Of a stretch of 45,163 bases of DNA, positions 24,342-31,993 are shown piece by piece. The notes beneath the pieces are model-generated. The model was not told where the DNA came from. It worked only from the letters and a program-made list of their open reading frames with translations, and ran no database searches. The translations under genes and the position numbers were made by a program. Each line of letters opens with the position of its first letter. Positions within the stretch are counted from its first letter, which is position 1. The stretch is from an uncultured bacterium (GTDB lineage: Bacteria > Pseudomonadota > Alphaproteobacteria > Rhodospirillales > Rhodospirillaceae): assembly GCA_903888485.1 (NCBI GenBank), contig CAISTS010000021.1, positions 1-45,163 on the forward strand. Direction: 5' to 3'.

Positions 24342-25446
24342 GGGTGCGGCGCGCCGGCCGCTCCACCACGACCCAGACCGCGTAAGACAGTCCAACGATA
24401 AAGACGACGAATAAGGCGAAGGCGGGCCAGATGAATTCCGCCGGCGCCTGCAGGCCGCGGTCGACCATAACGCGCAGCACGACCTGGTGCAGCATGTACA
24501 TGGCGAAGCTGACTTCGCCCAGCACCACGAAGAACGGCACGGAAAGAACGCGCGCGATGCGGCCGCGGGCGCACGCCAGCACATAGATCAACAGGGCAAA
24601 GGGAATCGCCGACGAGCCGAAGTGCACCCACAGGGTAACGGCGTCCGGCAGACCCTGCGCTTCAAGCGCGGCAGCCAGATGCTGAAAGCCGACGACGCTA
24701 GCGATCACCGCCACGAGCGTGCCGAGTTCGAGTGCCGTGAATCCCACTGCACTCAATTGCGGTTGCGGACGCGACATCCAGATGCGCGCGGCAAACATAC
24801 CGCAGGCGAATTCAAAGAAGCGTGTGAGCGGGTGCACCGAGATCATGCCGTGGCTGGTGACGCTGTGGGCGGTTTCGCCGCTGAAGGGCGGTAAGCCCAG
24901 ACCGAGGGTGAGCGCTATCATCAAAATGATCGCGGCGATGCCGCCCGCGACCGGCAGCCAGGCACGGCGCGCGAGCGCCAAGGCGGCGAGGGGATACAGG
25001 AGATAAAAGCCGGCCTCGGTCGAGATCGTCCACGACGGCGCGTTGAACGAGAAATAGAACTCCGGCACCGGCACGAAGGCATGGGTCAACGTGATGTTGG
25101 CAAGCCCGGGCAAGACCGGGCTCGCACCCAGGCCCCATTGTTCCTTCGGCAAAAGCGCGACACACATCAGGAAGGTCAGCGCGTGGGTCGGCCAGATGCG
25201 CGAGAACCGCGCCGCCCAGAAATTGCGCGCGTCGGTGACGGTGGCGAGCGTGCCGTAGGTATAAGTGAGGATGAATCCCGACAGCACAAAGAAGAACGCG
25301 ACGCCGGCCGATCCCAAAATGAACGACGTCATCGTGCTAAATCCAAATCCGAACGGCGCGGGGCCGGCGGAATGGGCCAGCAGAATCAAGAAGGCGGCGA
25401 TGAAGCGCGTTGACGTGAGGGGGTGGATTTTGGTCCGGTCGGACAT
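24256..25446 (-). CDS. Acyltransferase family 3 (OafA/YrhL-like) membrane protein 2
   Basis: A 396-aa paralogue with the more canonical family pattern: LTSTRFIAAFLILLAHS (RxxAAxxVxxxH type, with the catalytic His), VAFFFVLSGFILTYTY, and ARFSRIWPTHALT. About ten to eleven transmembrane segments follow, ending with YAVWVVVERPARR, the usual C-terminal ExPARR sequence. The role is O-acylation of an envelope glycan or lipid-linked substrate. Its last 86 nt lie opposite the end of the plus-strand acyltransferase gene, so the two basic C-terminal tails are encoded by the same DNA on opposite strands. Confidence 0.88.
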   Translation of the reverse strand: MSDRTKIHPLTSTRFIAAFLILLAHSAGPAPFGFGFSTMTSFILGSAGVAFFFVLSGFILTYTYGTLATVTDARNFWAARFSRIWPTHALTFLMCVALLPKEQWGLGASPVLPGLANITLTHAFVPVPEFYFSFNAPSWTISTEAGFYLLYPLAALALARRAWLPVAGGIAAIILMIALTLGLGLPPFSGETAHSVTSHGMISVHPLTRFFEFACGMFAARIWMSRPQPQLSAVGFTALELGTLVAVIASVVGFQHLAAALEAQGLPDAVTLWVHFGSSAIPFALLIYVLACARGRIARVLSVPFFVVLGEVSFAMYMLHQVVLRVMVDRGLQAPAEFIWPAFALFVVFIVGLSYAVWVVVERPARRTLNQLLRREPARALPRAGAGDNDQPALQR

Positions 25447-25518
25447 GGAGGGAAGGTGCCCGGGTTCTTGGTTCCGGGCAAGGATTATGCATGCTTATAT
25501 GGGCCGGAGGAGATTGAC

Positions 25519-25740
25519 GTGGCTGAGCCTTTTCAAATGTTGATCGACACCGCACGGCATACGCCCGATCCGCGGGCGGTGACGACTTGGCTGACGGCCT
25601 ACCTCGGGACACGACCCTTGAAGGCCAAGATCGAGGCGCTTGCCCGGTTGCAGGCGGAGGTCAAAGCCGCCGCGCCCGAGGCGCGGGTGCAGGGTCTTGT
25701 GCTGCGGGTTATCGAAAAGACGCGGGAGTCACTGCGGTAG
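25519..25740 (+). CDS. Small hypothetical protein
   Basis: A 73-aa protein starting at GTG (VAEPFQMLIDTARHTPDPR). I chose this start because GGAGGAG lies 6-7 nt upstream, the best Shine-Dalgarno in the area; a longer in-frame extension to 25423 has none. The protein looks like two or three short helices (AVTTWLTAYLGTRP, KAKIEALARLQAEVKAAAPEA, GLVLRVIEKTRESLR). No family recognised. It is divergent from acyltransferase 2 and convergent with the PCuAC-like gene. Confidence 0.6.
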   Translation: MAEPFQMLIDTARHTPDPRAVTTWLTAYLGTRPLKAKIEALARLQAEVKAAAPEARVQGLVLRVIEKTRESLR

Positions 25741-25751
25741 CCCCACGTGTC

Positions 25752-26210
25752 CTACTTGCGGATGCGGTTGCCGAGCAACTGGTTGGCGACGCGCGCCTCA
25801 ACCTGCACGGGGCCGGCGTCCTTAAACATCAACGTGACCGGCAGTACCGCGCCGACGCCGACGGGCGACGTGAATTCTTTTAACGTTACTTCGTAAGCGC
25901 CTGGATGAAAGGATGTCCGCTCGCCGGCTTTGATGCGCACGCCGTCGGTTTTCGTGTTGAAGAAGTCATACCCGCGCCACTTGCCGCGCCGGATGACGAT
26001 CTCACGGGCCGCAGGGCTGGTGGCCGACAGCAACTCGTCGTTGCCATGGCCGTCGTTCTCGACCTCGAAGAATACGCTGGCGGTGCCGGGCTCTTTTGGC
26101 GCCATCCGCGCCCAGACGCTGTGAACGTGAAGATCACTGCCCGCGACCTGTGGCGCTGCGAGCGCCGGCGCGACTATGAGAAGAGCGGCTATGAGGGTTG
26201 TGATACGCAC
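25752..26210 (-). CDS. PCuAC-like periplasmic protein without copper ligands
   Basis: A 152-aa protein with a signal peptide (MRITTLIAALLIVAPALA). The fold pattern is that of the copper chaperone PCuAC: SVWARMAPKEPGTASVFFEVEN, then LLSATSPAAREIVI, then IKAGERTSFHPGAYEVTL and VLPVTLMFKDAGPVQVEARV. In true PCuAC proteins Cu(I) is held by an H(M)x10Mx21HxM motif, including HxM after SPAA and HxM(L) after PGG. Here these places read REIVI and AYEVTL, so the ligands are missing. It is thus a PCuAC-fold protein with a probably different role. No cytochrome oxidase or SCO gene is adjacent. Confidence 0.75.
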   Translation of the reverse strand: MRITTLIAALLIVAPALAAPQVAGSDLHVHSVWARMAPKEPGTASVFFEVENDGHGNDELLSATSPAAREIVIRRGKWRGYDFFNTKTDGVRIKAGERTSFHPGAYEVTLKEFTSPVGVGAVLPVTLMFKDAGPVQVEARVANQLLGNRIRK

Positions 26211-26300
26211 ACTATGTGTACGCCCACCGCGCCGGAATGTTCCGCAAATTCGAGTTCGCGTATCAGGCGCAAGACGCCGGGAATGTTTGCGGCGGCGCCG

Positions 26301-26765
26301 CTAGTTCATCTTGTCCCAGACTTCGACGTAGTCGTAGGACTTGCCGAGACCGTCGGAGCGCTTGCCTTCGATACGCATTTTGACGGCGCTGACGAAGGTG
26401 ACGGTCTCGATAGTCGAGCTGCCGTCGTCGTTCTTGATCTCGCTGCGAAAGCTGTTCGGCGAGATGTGCTTGTAGGAGCGCGTCGCTTCCTTGCCGAAGG
26501 AATAGGGCTTGCCGTCGTAAGCGCCGACAAAGGTGATGCCGGCTTGGTAGCCGGTGGTGGTCATGTCGAAGATCACGTAGCGCAGGTTCTGGCCGTCGTC
26601 CTGCATCACGACCATGGGCGTGTCTTTGTGGACCGCGCCTTCGGGGATTTTGCTCTCGGCCTTATTGCGGATCCATGCGCCCTGTTGTGAGAAGTAGCCT
26701 TCCCCGGCGAAGGCGGGCGCGGCGAAAAGAGCGAACACGAAGGCGAGAAAGACGGCGAAGCGCAT
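26301..26765 (-). CDS. Exported hypothetical protein
   Basis: A 154-aa protein with a signal peptide (MRFAVFLAFVFALFAAPAFA, cleavage before GEGYF). The mature part is beta-rich with repeated aromatic and polar strands (LRYVIFDMTTTGYQAGITFVG, GKPYSFGKEATRSYKHISP, SSTIETVTFVSAVKMRIEG), suggesting a small periplasmic beta-sandwich or lipocalin-like fold. No cysteine is visible in the mature part. I do not recognise the family. The start is at 26765 rather than the upstream in-frame 26798, because the signal peptide then begins with Met-Arg. Confidence 0.65.
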   Translation of the reverse strand: MRFAVFLAFVFALFAAPAFAGEGYFSQQGAWIRNKAESKIPEGAVHKDTPMVVMQDDGQNLRYVIFDMTTTGYQAGITFVGAYDGKPYSFGKEATRSYKHISPNSFRSEIKNDDGSSTIETVTFVSAVKMRIEGKRSDGLGKSYDYVEVWDKMN

Positions 26766-26807
26766 GGTGATCCGACCTGCCAGAGAGGCCGCGAACATAG
26801 GGGATAT

Positions 26808-27374
26808 TCAGACGGTTTTCAGCACAAAATCGAAGGCCCCGGCCGCGCCGCCGTCGCTCATGGCCATGACCAGGTCGGGGCGGAAAAGGCCGTCCCGGGC
26901 GTTGCGGGCTTCATCCGGGAAATAAAGCTGGGTGGTCAGCGCCCGCCCGCCGGGGGCGGCGGCTTTGACGTGGATGTGGCGCGTGCGGCCCGGATACTGG
27001 CCCGGGGTGATGGTCTCCATGCGGAAGGCGCCGTCCTTGTCGGTGCGGATGTGGCCGCGCAGGATGAAGCCGGTGTTGTCGTAGTGCCCCTGGGTATCGC
27101 AATGCCAGAAGTCGAGTACCGCGCCGGCGATGGGCGCGCAGGTGGTGCTGAGGACCTTGCCGGTGAGGATCAGCTTGGGGCCCGTGACGCCTGGTTCGAT
27201 CAGCGAGGAGCGTTCGGGGGAACGCGGCTTAAAGAACGGACCTTCGTCATTGGCCGCCGTCGGTTCGTCACCGCAGGCAGGGGTGGCCGCACGCACACGG
27301 CGCGGGGCTCCGATCACGGCGAGGCCCACGAAGGGCGCGACAAGCAAAGATTGACGACGCGTGAGTGTGTTCAT
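26808..27374 (-). CDS. Exported intradiol ring-cleavage dioxygenase
   Basis: A 188-aa protein with a Tat-like signal (TRRQSLLVAPFVGLAVIGAP). The catalytic core carries the ligands of non-haem Fe(III): Y98 in WHCDTQGHYDN, Y127 in PGQYPGR, and H133 and H135 in RTRHIHVKA. Family members (protocatechuate, catechol or hydroxyquinol dioxygenases) cleave catechols between the hydroxyls. This short single-domain, exported form is a subgroup whose substrates are mostly unknown and may include lignin-related aromatics. No other aromatic catabolism gene adjoins, so the substrate cannot be inferred. A Tat signal would fit export with iron already bound. Confidence 0.85.
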   Translation of the reverse strand: MNTLTRRQSLLVAPFVGLAVIGAPRRVRAATPACGDEPTAANDEGPFFKPRSPERSSLIEPGVTGPKLILTGKVLSTTCAPIAGAVLDFWHCDTQGHYDNTGFILRGHIRTDKDGAFRMETITPGQYPGRTRHIHVKAAAPGGRALTTQLYFPDEARNARDGLFRPDLVMAMSDGGAAGAFDFVLKTV

Positions 27375-27455
27375 GCCGGCTCCTGCGTTCGCGGGCTCTC
27401 ACACCAGACGACCGAGGATAGCAGAGTCCTGCGGTGGACCGGGGCCTCTGCCGGT

Positions 27456-28199
27456 CTAGCTTGCAACCCTGTCATCCGCCGGCAGTTTTCCGGCCAGATC
27501 CTCGCGCCGCAGCCACGCGAGCAGCCGCGCCGTCGCGGCCACATGCGACTCGCCCAGCATGAAACAGTGGCCCGCACCGGGCAGCACCTCAAGCTCCGCG
27601 CCGACAAACGCCGCGACGGCTTCGTCCTGGCCGGCGGGATGTAGAGGACTATCGTCCGCGCCGCCCGATAGACAGAACGTTGGTCCGCGCGTCCATTTGG
27701 GGTCTACCAAAATACGGCGCAGATAGAGATCGTTGAGGAACGCCGGACTTTCGGCGCACATGCGCGCGGCATAGGCGGCGACATCGACATCGGTGTTGGT
27801 TGTCAGGAACCACCGCTGCGCGCGCTCGGGTGGGGGCGGTGCCACGAACCGATCCGCACGGAAGGGCGGCAACAGACGCACTGAGGCGATATTCGCCGGT
27901 GGGGCCGGCGCCAGCAATACCATGCCGACCGGGCGCACGCGCTCGGCGGCAGCCATCACCGCAAGCGCACCGAGGCTGTGACCGGCAAGCACGACGGGTC
28001 CGCCCAACGCCGCGGCGGCTTCAGCCACATCGGCCGCCATCTGTGCGACGCCGCGCGCGGCGAAGTCGGCAGGCGGGGTGAGGCCGCCATGACCCGTGAG
28101 ATCGACCGCGGCGCAAGGAATACCGTCGCGTGCGAGCGCCGCCAGCGTTTCAGCAAAGCACCACGCCCCATGAAACCCGCCGTGCACGAACAGAACCAT
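27456..28199 (-). CDS. Alpha/beta hydrolase
   Basis: A 247-aa protein from MVLFVHGGFHGAWCF, containing the oxyanion HGGFHG motif, the nucleophile S75 in LAGHSLGAL, acid D182 or D183 in SGGADDSP and base H211 in GAGHCFML. It belongs to the esterase/salicylate-methylesterase-like group of alpha/beta hydrolases; the substrate is unknown. The open frame extends 42 codons further upstream, but its first part (ARWIPALAGMT) is simply translation of the intergenic repeat at 28285-28370. GAAGG before the ATG at 28199 supports the shorter start. A start in the extension downstream of the repeat cannot be excluded. Confidence 0.8.
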   Translation of the reverse strand: MVLFVHGGFHGAWCFAETLAALARDGIPCAAVDLTGHGGLTPPADFAARGVAQMAADVAEAAAALGGPVVLAGHSLGALAVMAAAERVRPVGMVLLAPAPPANIASVRLLPPFRADRFVAPPPPERAQRWFLTTNTDVDVAAYAARMCAESPAFLNDLYLRRILVDPKWTRGPTFCLSGGADDSPLHPAGQDEAVAAFVGAELEVLPGAGHCFMLGESHVAATARLLAWLRREDLAGKLPADDRVAS

Positions 28200-28284
28200 G
28201 GGCCCTTCGCCGCGCAGCGTTGAAAATACGCGCGCGGAGGAGAGATGGCGTTGCGGAAACTGTGAAAGTGTAAAGCCCAATACT

Positions 28285-28370
28285 GTCATCCCCGCGAGCG
28301 CGGGGATCCATCTTGCAAAACGCATCGTCCGTGCGGATGAGGAATGGATACCCGCTTTCGCGAGTATGAC
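28285..28370. repeat. Composite intergenic palindromic repeat, copy 2
   Basis: Begins GTCATCCCCGCG-AGCG-CGGGGATCC (a near-perfect hairpin) and ends with its inverted partner GGATACCCGCTTTCGCGAGTATGAC. The two ends match the GTCATCC...GGATCC design of the repeats at 8886-9008 and 44477-44621. It lies between the alpha/beta hydrolase start and the stop of the next hypothetical gene, in whose direction it could act as a terminator or mRNA 3' hairpin. Confidence 0.75.
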
Positions 28371-28379
28371 AAGAGAGGA

Positions 28380-29177
28380 TTAACCCGCCATCATCGATGC
28401 TGCGCGCTTGCGCCAGCGGCGGCGCGCAGGCGCAGGGGCAGCGGTTGAGGCCGCGAGGGCTTGCAGCGCCATTTCGGTCTGTTCCTCGTCCATCTCCTCG
28501 GGCTCGGCCCAGTAGATGCTGAACTTCGTCTGGAAGGCGCGCCACCACTGCGGCACGCCGAGGGCCAGGGGCTCGCCGAGCAGATGCCGGAAAGCCTTGT
28601 CGCGCATCAGCTCTTTGGTGGCTTCGATCTTGTGCAAGCCGATCTGCTGTAGAATGGACTTCACGACTTTGTCGTAGGGCGTCTTCATATGCTCAACGCC
28701 GGAGCCGAGATCGATGCGCCCAAGCATGATGAATACGAAATCCGAAACGACGCGGTCCTGGCGGCCTGCGGCGGCGTCCACCTGAGCGCCAATCTCGCCC
28801 AGCAGTTCGGCGGCTTCGGCCGGCGGATAGAGCGTGCGGATGCGCGCGGTCTCGAGCGCGACGATGCCGGCAAAGAAATAGTCGTCGATGGGCTGCACGT
28901 CGAACAACGCGCGGCGCTCGTCATAGCTGAGCTTATGCTCAGACAGACCCTCGTTGAAAATCTTGCTCCAGACGGGATAGATGCGGGCCGCAACCGAGTT
29001 CATTTCGGCGAGGAAGTGGCTGACCGCTTCCTTGGCTTCGGCGGAATTTTCCTGAATGTCACTGCCCAGCAATCGGCGCAGTTTCACAACCGTGCGGCGC
29101 ACCGCAGCGGCGATGCCTTTTGACTTCCGTGATCCCAGCGGCGCGCGCGACGCGCCGCTGTTCGTGTCCTTAGGCAC
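28380..29177 (-). CDS. Hypothetical protein, all-helical
   Basis: A 265-aa cytosolic protein without signal or membrane segments. It has a basic N-terminus (MPKDTNSGASRAPLGSRKSK), long acidic-amphipathic helices (AKEAVSHFLAEMNSVAARI, GEIGAQVDAAAGRQDRVVS), aromatic clusters (DDYFFAGIVALETARI, WWRAFQTKFSIYWAEPEEMD) and a basic C-terminal tail rich in Ala and Arg (PARRRWRKRA). The family is not recognised. It is divergent from the pseudo-receiver/cNMP gene and shares a 320-nt control region with it, so the two may be coregulated. Frame and composition are convincingly coding. Confidence 0.65.
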   Translation of the reverse strand: MPKDTNSGASRAPLGSRKSKGIAAAVRRTVVKLRRLLGSDIQENSAEAKEAVSHFLAEMNSVAARIYPVWSKIFNEGLSEHKLSYDERRALFDVQPIDDYFFAGIVALETARIRTLYPPAEAAELLGEIGAQVDAAAGRQDRVVSDFVFIMLGRIDLGSGVEHMKTPYDKVVKSILQQIGLHKIEATKELMRDKAFRHLLGEPLALGVPQWWRAFQTKFSIYWAEPEEMDEEQTEMALQALAASTAAPAPARRRWRKRAASMMAG

Positions 29178-29497
29178 TCAAATACCCCCAATTCCCCGGC
29201 CTAACCTTGGCCCTCTCCGACGGGCGCACTCTTGTACGGCGCGCTCTCGCTGACGTGCGTGGGGAGGATGTTTCGGTTTGCAACCGCTAGGAGCCGAAAC
29301 AACTATTCCGCGAGCTATTCTTCTCATACTTCCGGTCATGCGGGAAGCTCTCTTCTGGCAGCAACACAAATAGGCTATTGATTCCCTGGGGGATTTGGTT
29401 GAACGAGACGCGCTGTTATTGCCGCGCGCGTTGAAAAGCCCGGCAAGGGCCGAAGCGCGGATTGGGGTTTGTCGTGCGGGGGACGTCGGGCGAAGTC
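29178..29497. promoter_or_regulatory. Divergent 320-nt control region
   Basis: No gene is credible here. It separates the hypothetical gene at 28380-29177 from the pseudo-receiver/cNMP gene. An inverted repeat GTTTCGG-N17-CCGAAAC sits at 29270-29300, with a smaller GGTTTGCAACC dyad inside it; this could be an operator or leader hairpin. No clear -35/-10 pair and no CtrA (TTAA-N7-TTAA) or LexA (GTTC-N7-GTTC) box was found. Confidence 0.35.
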
Positions 29498-31075
29498 ATG
29501 AGCGACTTTGATCTCCAAGCCATGGAGAAGGTCGTCGCGTTCATCGGCGATCCCGACGAGCAGTCGCGGCGCGAACTGCGCCAAATCCTCAGCCATGCTG
29601 GCGTCAAGCAGATCAGCACCCACGGCAGCCTCGCCAGCCTCACCAATATGTTGGGGACGGTGCCGCCGGATTTGCTCATGCTGTCCGACGACCTCGACCC
29701 CAAGCTCTTCGAATTCATCCGCGACCTGCGCCACAACAAGATCGGCGCCAATCCCTTTGTCGTGATCATTACATTAGTGAACGCCGACCAGGTCGATGCG
29801 GTTAAACGCGCCATGCAGTCGGGCACCGACGACATCATCATTAAGCCGGTAAAAGAAGAGCAGCTTTTGCAGCGCCTCAAGCGGGTGATGATGAATCGCT
29901 CGGCCTTCGTAGTGACCAGCGACTACCTAGGGCCGGACCGGCGCGCCAAGAACCGGCCGTCCAACATTCGGCGCATCAACGTGCTCAACACCATGCTGGA
30001 AAAGGCCACCGGCAAGGAGGTCGATGTCGAGAATATCCGGGGCGCCGTTGATGGCGCCATGAACGAGGTTTTGCACGCCCGACTGGACAGCCACGGCCTG
30101 CGGCTAGGTTTTGTGTGCAATGTGGTGAACGAGGCCTACCGCACCAAAAACATCACGCCGGACGTCCTTGAGAAACTCCAGGTTTTAGTGGATGTGCTGA
30201 GGGACGCGGCCAAGACTGCCGAAAGGATCGAGGAGCACCAACTGGCGGTGCTGTGCGGCTCGCTGTCGGGCGACGTGGCCGCGATCGCCGGGCGCTATAC
30301 CGCGCCCACGCCGCGCGACCTCGACATCCTGCAAAAACTTTCCAAAGCCGTCGTTTCTGCAGTGAAACCAAGGGCAACGCCTGATAAATTGGCCGAAGAG
30401 ACCCAGCAGGCGACGCAGACTTATCAGCAACGCCAGCGCGCCAATTTCACCGAAGCGCAGGAGATTCAGCGTGCGCCCGGCGAGGATCCAGTTGTGACGA
30501 TGGACGAGCCAGTAATTGAAATTCTGCCCTTGGCCAAAGGGCAAGTTCTGTTCAAGCAGGGCGACCCGGCGACGTCGGCTTACATCCTCAACAGCGGCAT
30601 TATCGGCATCTTCAAGGAAGTCGATGGCAAGCGACAGCCGATCGCACGCGTCAAGAAGGGCGAATTCTTCGGGGAAATGGCGATCATCGATGGCCGCGCG
30701 CGACGCAATTCGGCCATGGCGCTCGAGGACTGCACGCTCTCGCTGGTTTCCAAGGACATGATCGAAGAGAAGCTATCGCATTCGGACAGTCTGATCCGCA
30801 CGCTGCTGCATATGTTGAGCAACAGCCTACGGATGGTGCATGAAGCCTACGCCCCCAAGGGCCGCAACATCGGCGATGCCATCCGCGAGATGAAGGAACA
30901 GGCCCGCTATATCCAAGGCCAGATCGAACACGGCTCGCCGGCACGCGCGAAGGACGGCGCTGCGGCGGTAAAAAAGATGACCGAGATCACCGAGGCTGTG
31001 GTTAAGCTGATCGAAGCCAATCCCGATCTCGACCGGCGCACGCCAGCGCTGCCGACCGAAAAGGACCTCGGCTAG
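29498..31075 (+). CDS. Degenerate receiver / cyclic nucleotide-binding domain fusion protein
   Basis: A 525-aa soluble protein. Residues 10-135 form a receiver domain: FIGDPDEQSR (acidic pocket), IIITL-type switch Thr92 and K116 in IIIKPV are present, but the phosphoacceptor place after PDLLML is S63, followed by Asp-Asp, so normal phosphorylation is doubtful. A long helical middle (about 150-330) has no family I recognise. Residues ~345-460 are a cNMP-binding domain: LPLAKGQVLFKQGDPATSAYIL and the phosphate cassette GEMAIIDGRARRNSAMA with its Arg. No helix-turn-helix follows; the end is a helical tail. It likely senses cAMP or cGMP and passes the signal to a protein partner. Confidence 0.82.
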   Translation: MSDFDLQAMEKVVAFIGDPDEQSRRELRQILSHAGVKQISTHGSLASLTNMLGTVPPDLLMLSDDLDPKLFEFIRDLRHNKIGANPFVVIITLVNADQVDAVKRAMQSGTDDIIIKPVKEEQLLQRLKRVMMNRSAFVVTSDYLGPDRRAKNRPSNIRRINVLNTMLEKATGKEVDVENIRGAVDGAMNEVLHARLDSHGLRLGFVCNVVNEAYRTKNITPDVLEKLQVLVDVLRDAAKTAERIEEHQLAVLCGSLSGDVAAIAGRYTAPTPRDLDILQKLSKAVVSAVKPRATPDKLAEETQQATQTYQQRQRANFTEAQEIQRAPGEDPVVTMDEPVIEILPLAKGQVLFKQGDPATSAYILNSGIIGIFKEVDGKRQPIARVKKGEFFGEMAIIDGRARRNSAMALEDCTLSLVSKDMIEEKLSHSDSLIRTLLHMLSNSLRMVHEAYAPKGRNIGDAIREMKEQARYIQGQIEHGSPARAKDGAAAVKKMTEITEAVVKLIEANPDLDRRTPALPTEKDLG

Positions 31076-31117
31076 CACCCTCGTTCGGGGCGTGCTTATG
31101 TGACTGATCGGTATCTG

Positions 31118-31133
31118 ATTACAAGACTGTAAT
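31118..31133. promoter_or_regulatory. Inverted repeat upstream of the ABC operon
   Basis: ATTACA-AGAC-TGTAAT, a perfect 6-bp dyad with a 4-nt spacer, 115 nt before the ABC ATPase start and 42 nt after the preceding stop. The symmetry and position suit a dimeric regulator. It does not match the CRP/FNR (TGTGA-N6-TCACA) pattern. Confidence 0.35.
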
Positions 31134-31248
31134 TGCTGCATTTTTCGGCGTTTCTGCGGGCTTGCGCAGGGCGGCGGGCCAGCCTACCTTTTTGCCCGCC
31201 GGACAGGGTATGGATGCCGGCAAAAAACAACGTTGGGGAGCACGTTCA

Positions 31249-31983
31249 ATGACTATGGTGGAGATCGACCACCTGTCGAAGTCCTTTGGCGATTTTCGCG
31301 CCGTCGACGACATCAGCCTTACGGTGAGCAAGGGCGAGGTGCTGGGCTTCCTCGGACCCAACGGCGCCGGCAAGACCACCACCATGCGCATGGTCTGCGG
31401 ATTCTTGACCCCGACCTCTGGCACGGCGCGCGTGTGCGGCCACGATGTGGTGACGCAATCGCGCGCGACCAAGCAGGTCATCGGCTACCTGCCGGAAGGC
31501 TCGCCCTCCTACGACGATATGTCGGTGCGCAATTTCCTGCGCTTCATCGCCGAGATCCGCGGGTTCACCGGGCAGGAACGCGACGACCGCATCCACCGCG
31601 TCGTCAAGCGCCTCGACCTCGGCGACGTCATCGAGCGTCCCATCGACGTCCTGTCGAAGGGCTATCGGCGCCGCGTCGGATTGGCGCAGAGCATTCTGCA
31701 CGATCCCCCGGTGCTGATCCTCGACGAGCCCACCGACGGCCTCGATCCCAACCAGAAGCACGAAGTGCGCGGTCTGATCAAAGAGATGTCCACCGATAAA
31801 GCGATCGTCATCTCGACTCACATTCTCGAGGAAGTCGAAGCCGTGTGCAGCCGCGCGGTGATCATCGGGCGCGGCAAGGTGCTGGCCGACGGTACGGCGG
31901 CGGACCTGCGCGCGCTCGTGCCCGGCGGAAACCTCGACGAGGTCTTCCGCTTCGTCACCACCGGCCGCCAGGCTGCGGAGTAA
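31249..31983 (+). CDS. ABC transporter ATP-binding protein (GldA-like)
   Basis: A 244-aa ABC ATPase that powers the permease encoded next. Walker A is GPNGAGKTT, the signature LSKGYRRRVGLAQ is the variant typical of ABC-2 exporter ATPases, and Walker B is VLILDEPTDGLDPNQ. The switch His is in VISTHILEEVE. The ATG at 31249 has GGGGAG upstream; an earlier in-frame start at 31162 is unlikely. It is the first gene of a four-gene operon with 8-13 nt spacers. The order (ATPase, ABC-2 permease, GldG-like, DUF4340) matches the Gld-type transporter locus known from gliding Bacteroidetes and found in many non-gliding phyla. The substrate is unknown. Confidence 0.9.
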   Translation: MTMVEIDHLSKSFGDFRAVDDISLTVSKGEVLGFLGPNGAGKTTTMRMVCGFLTPTSGTARVCGHDVVTQSRATKQVIGYLPEGSPSYDDMSVRNFLRFIAEIRGFTGQERDDRIHRVVKRLDLGDVIERPIDVLSKGYRRRVGLAQSILHDPPVLILDEPTDGLDPNQKHEVRGLIKEMSTDKAIVISTHILEEVEAVCSRAVIIGRGKVLADGTAADLRALVPGGNLDEVFRFVTTGRQAAE

Positions 31984-31993
31984 GGGCACACAC

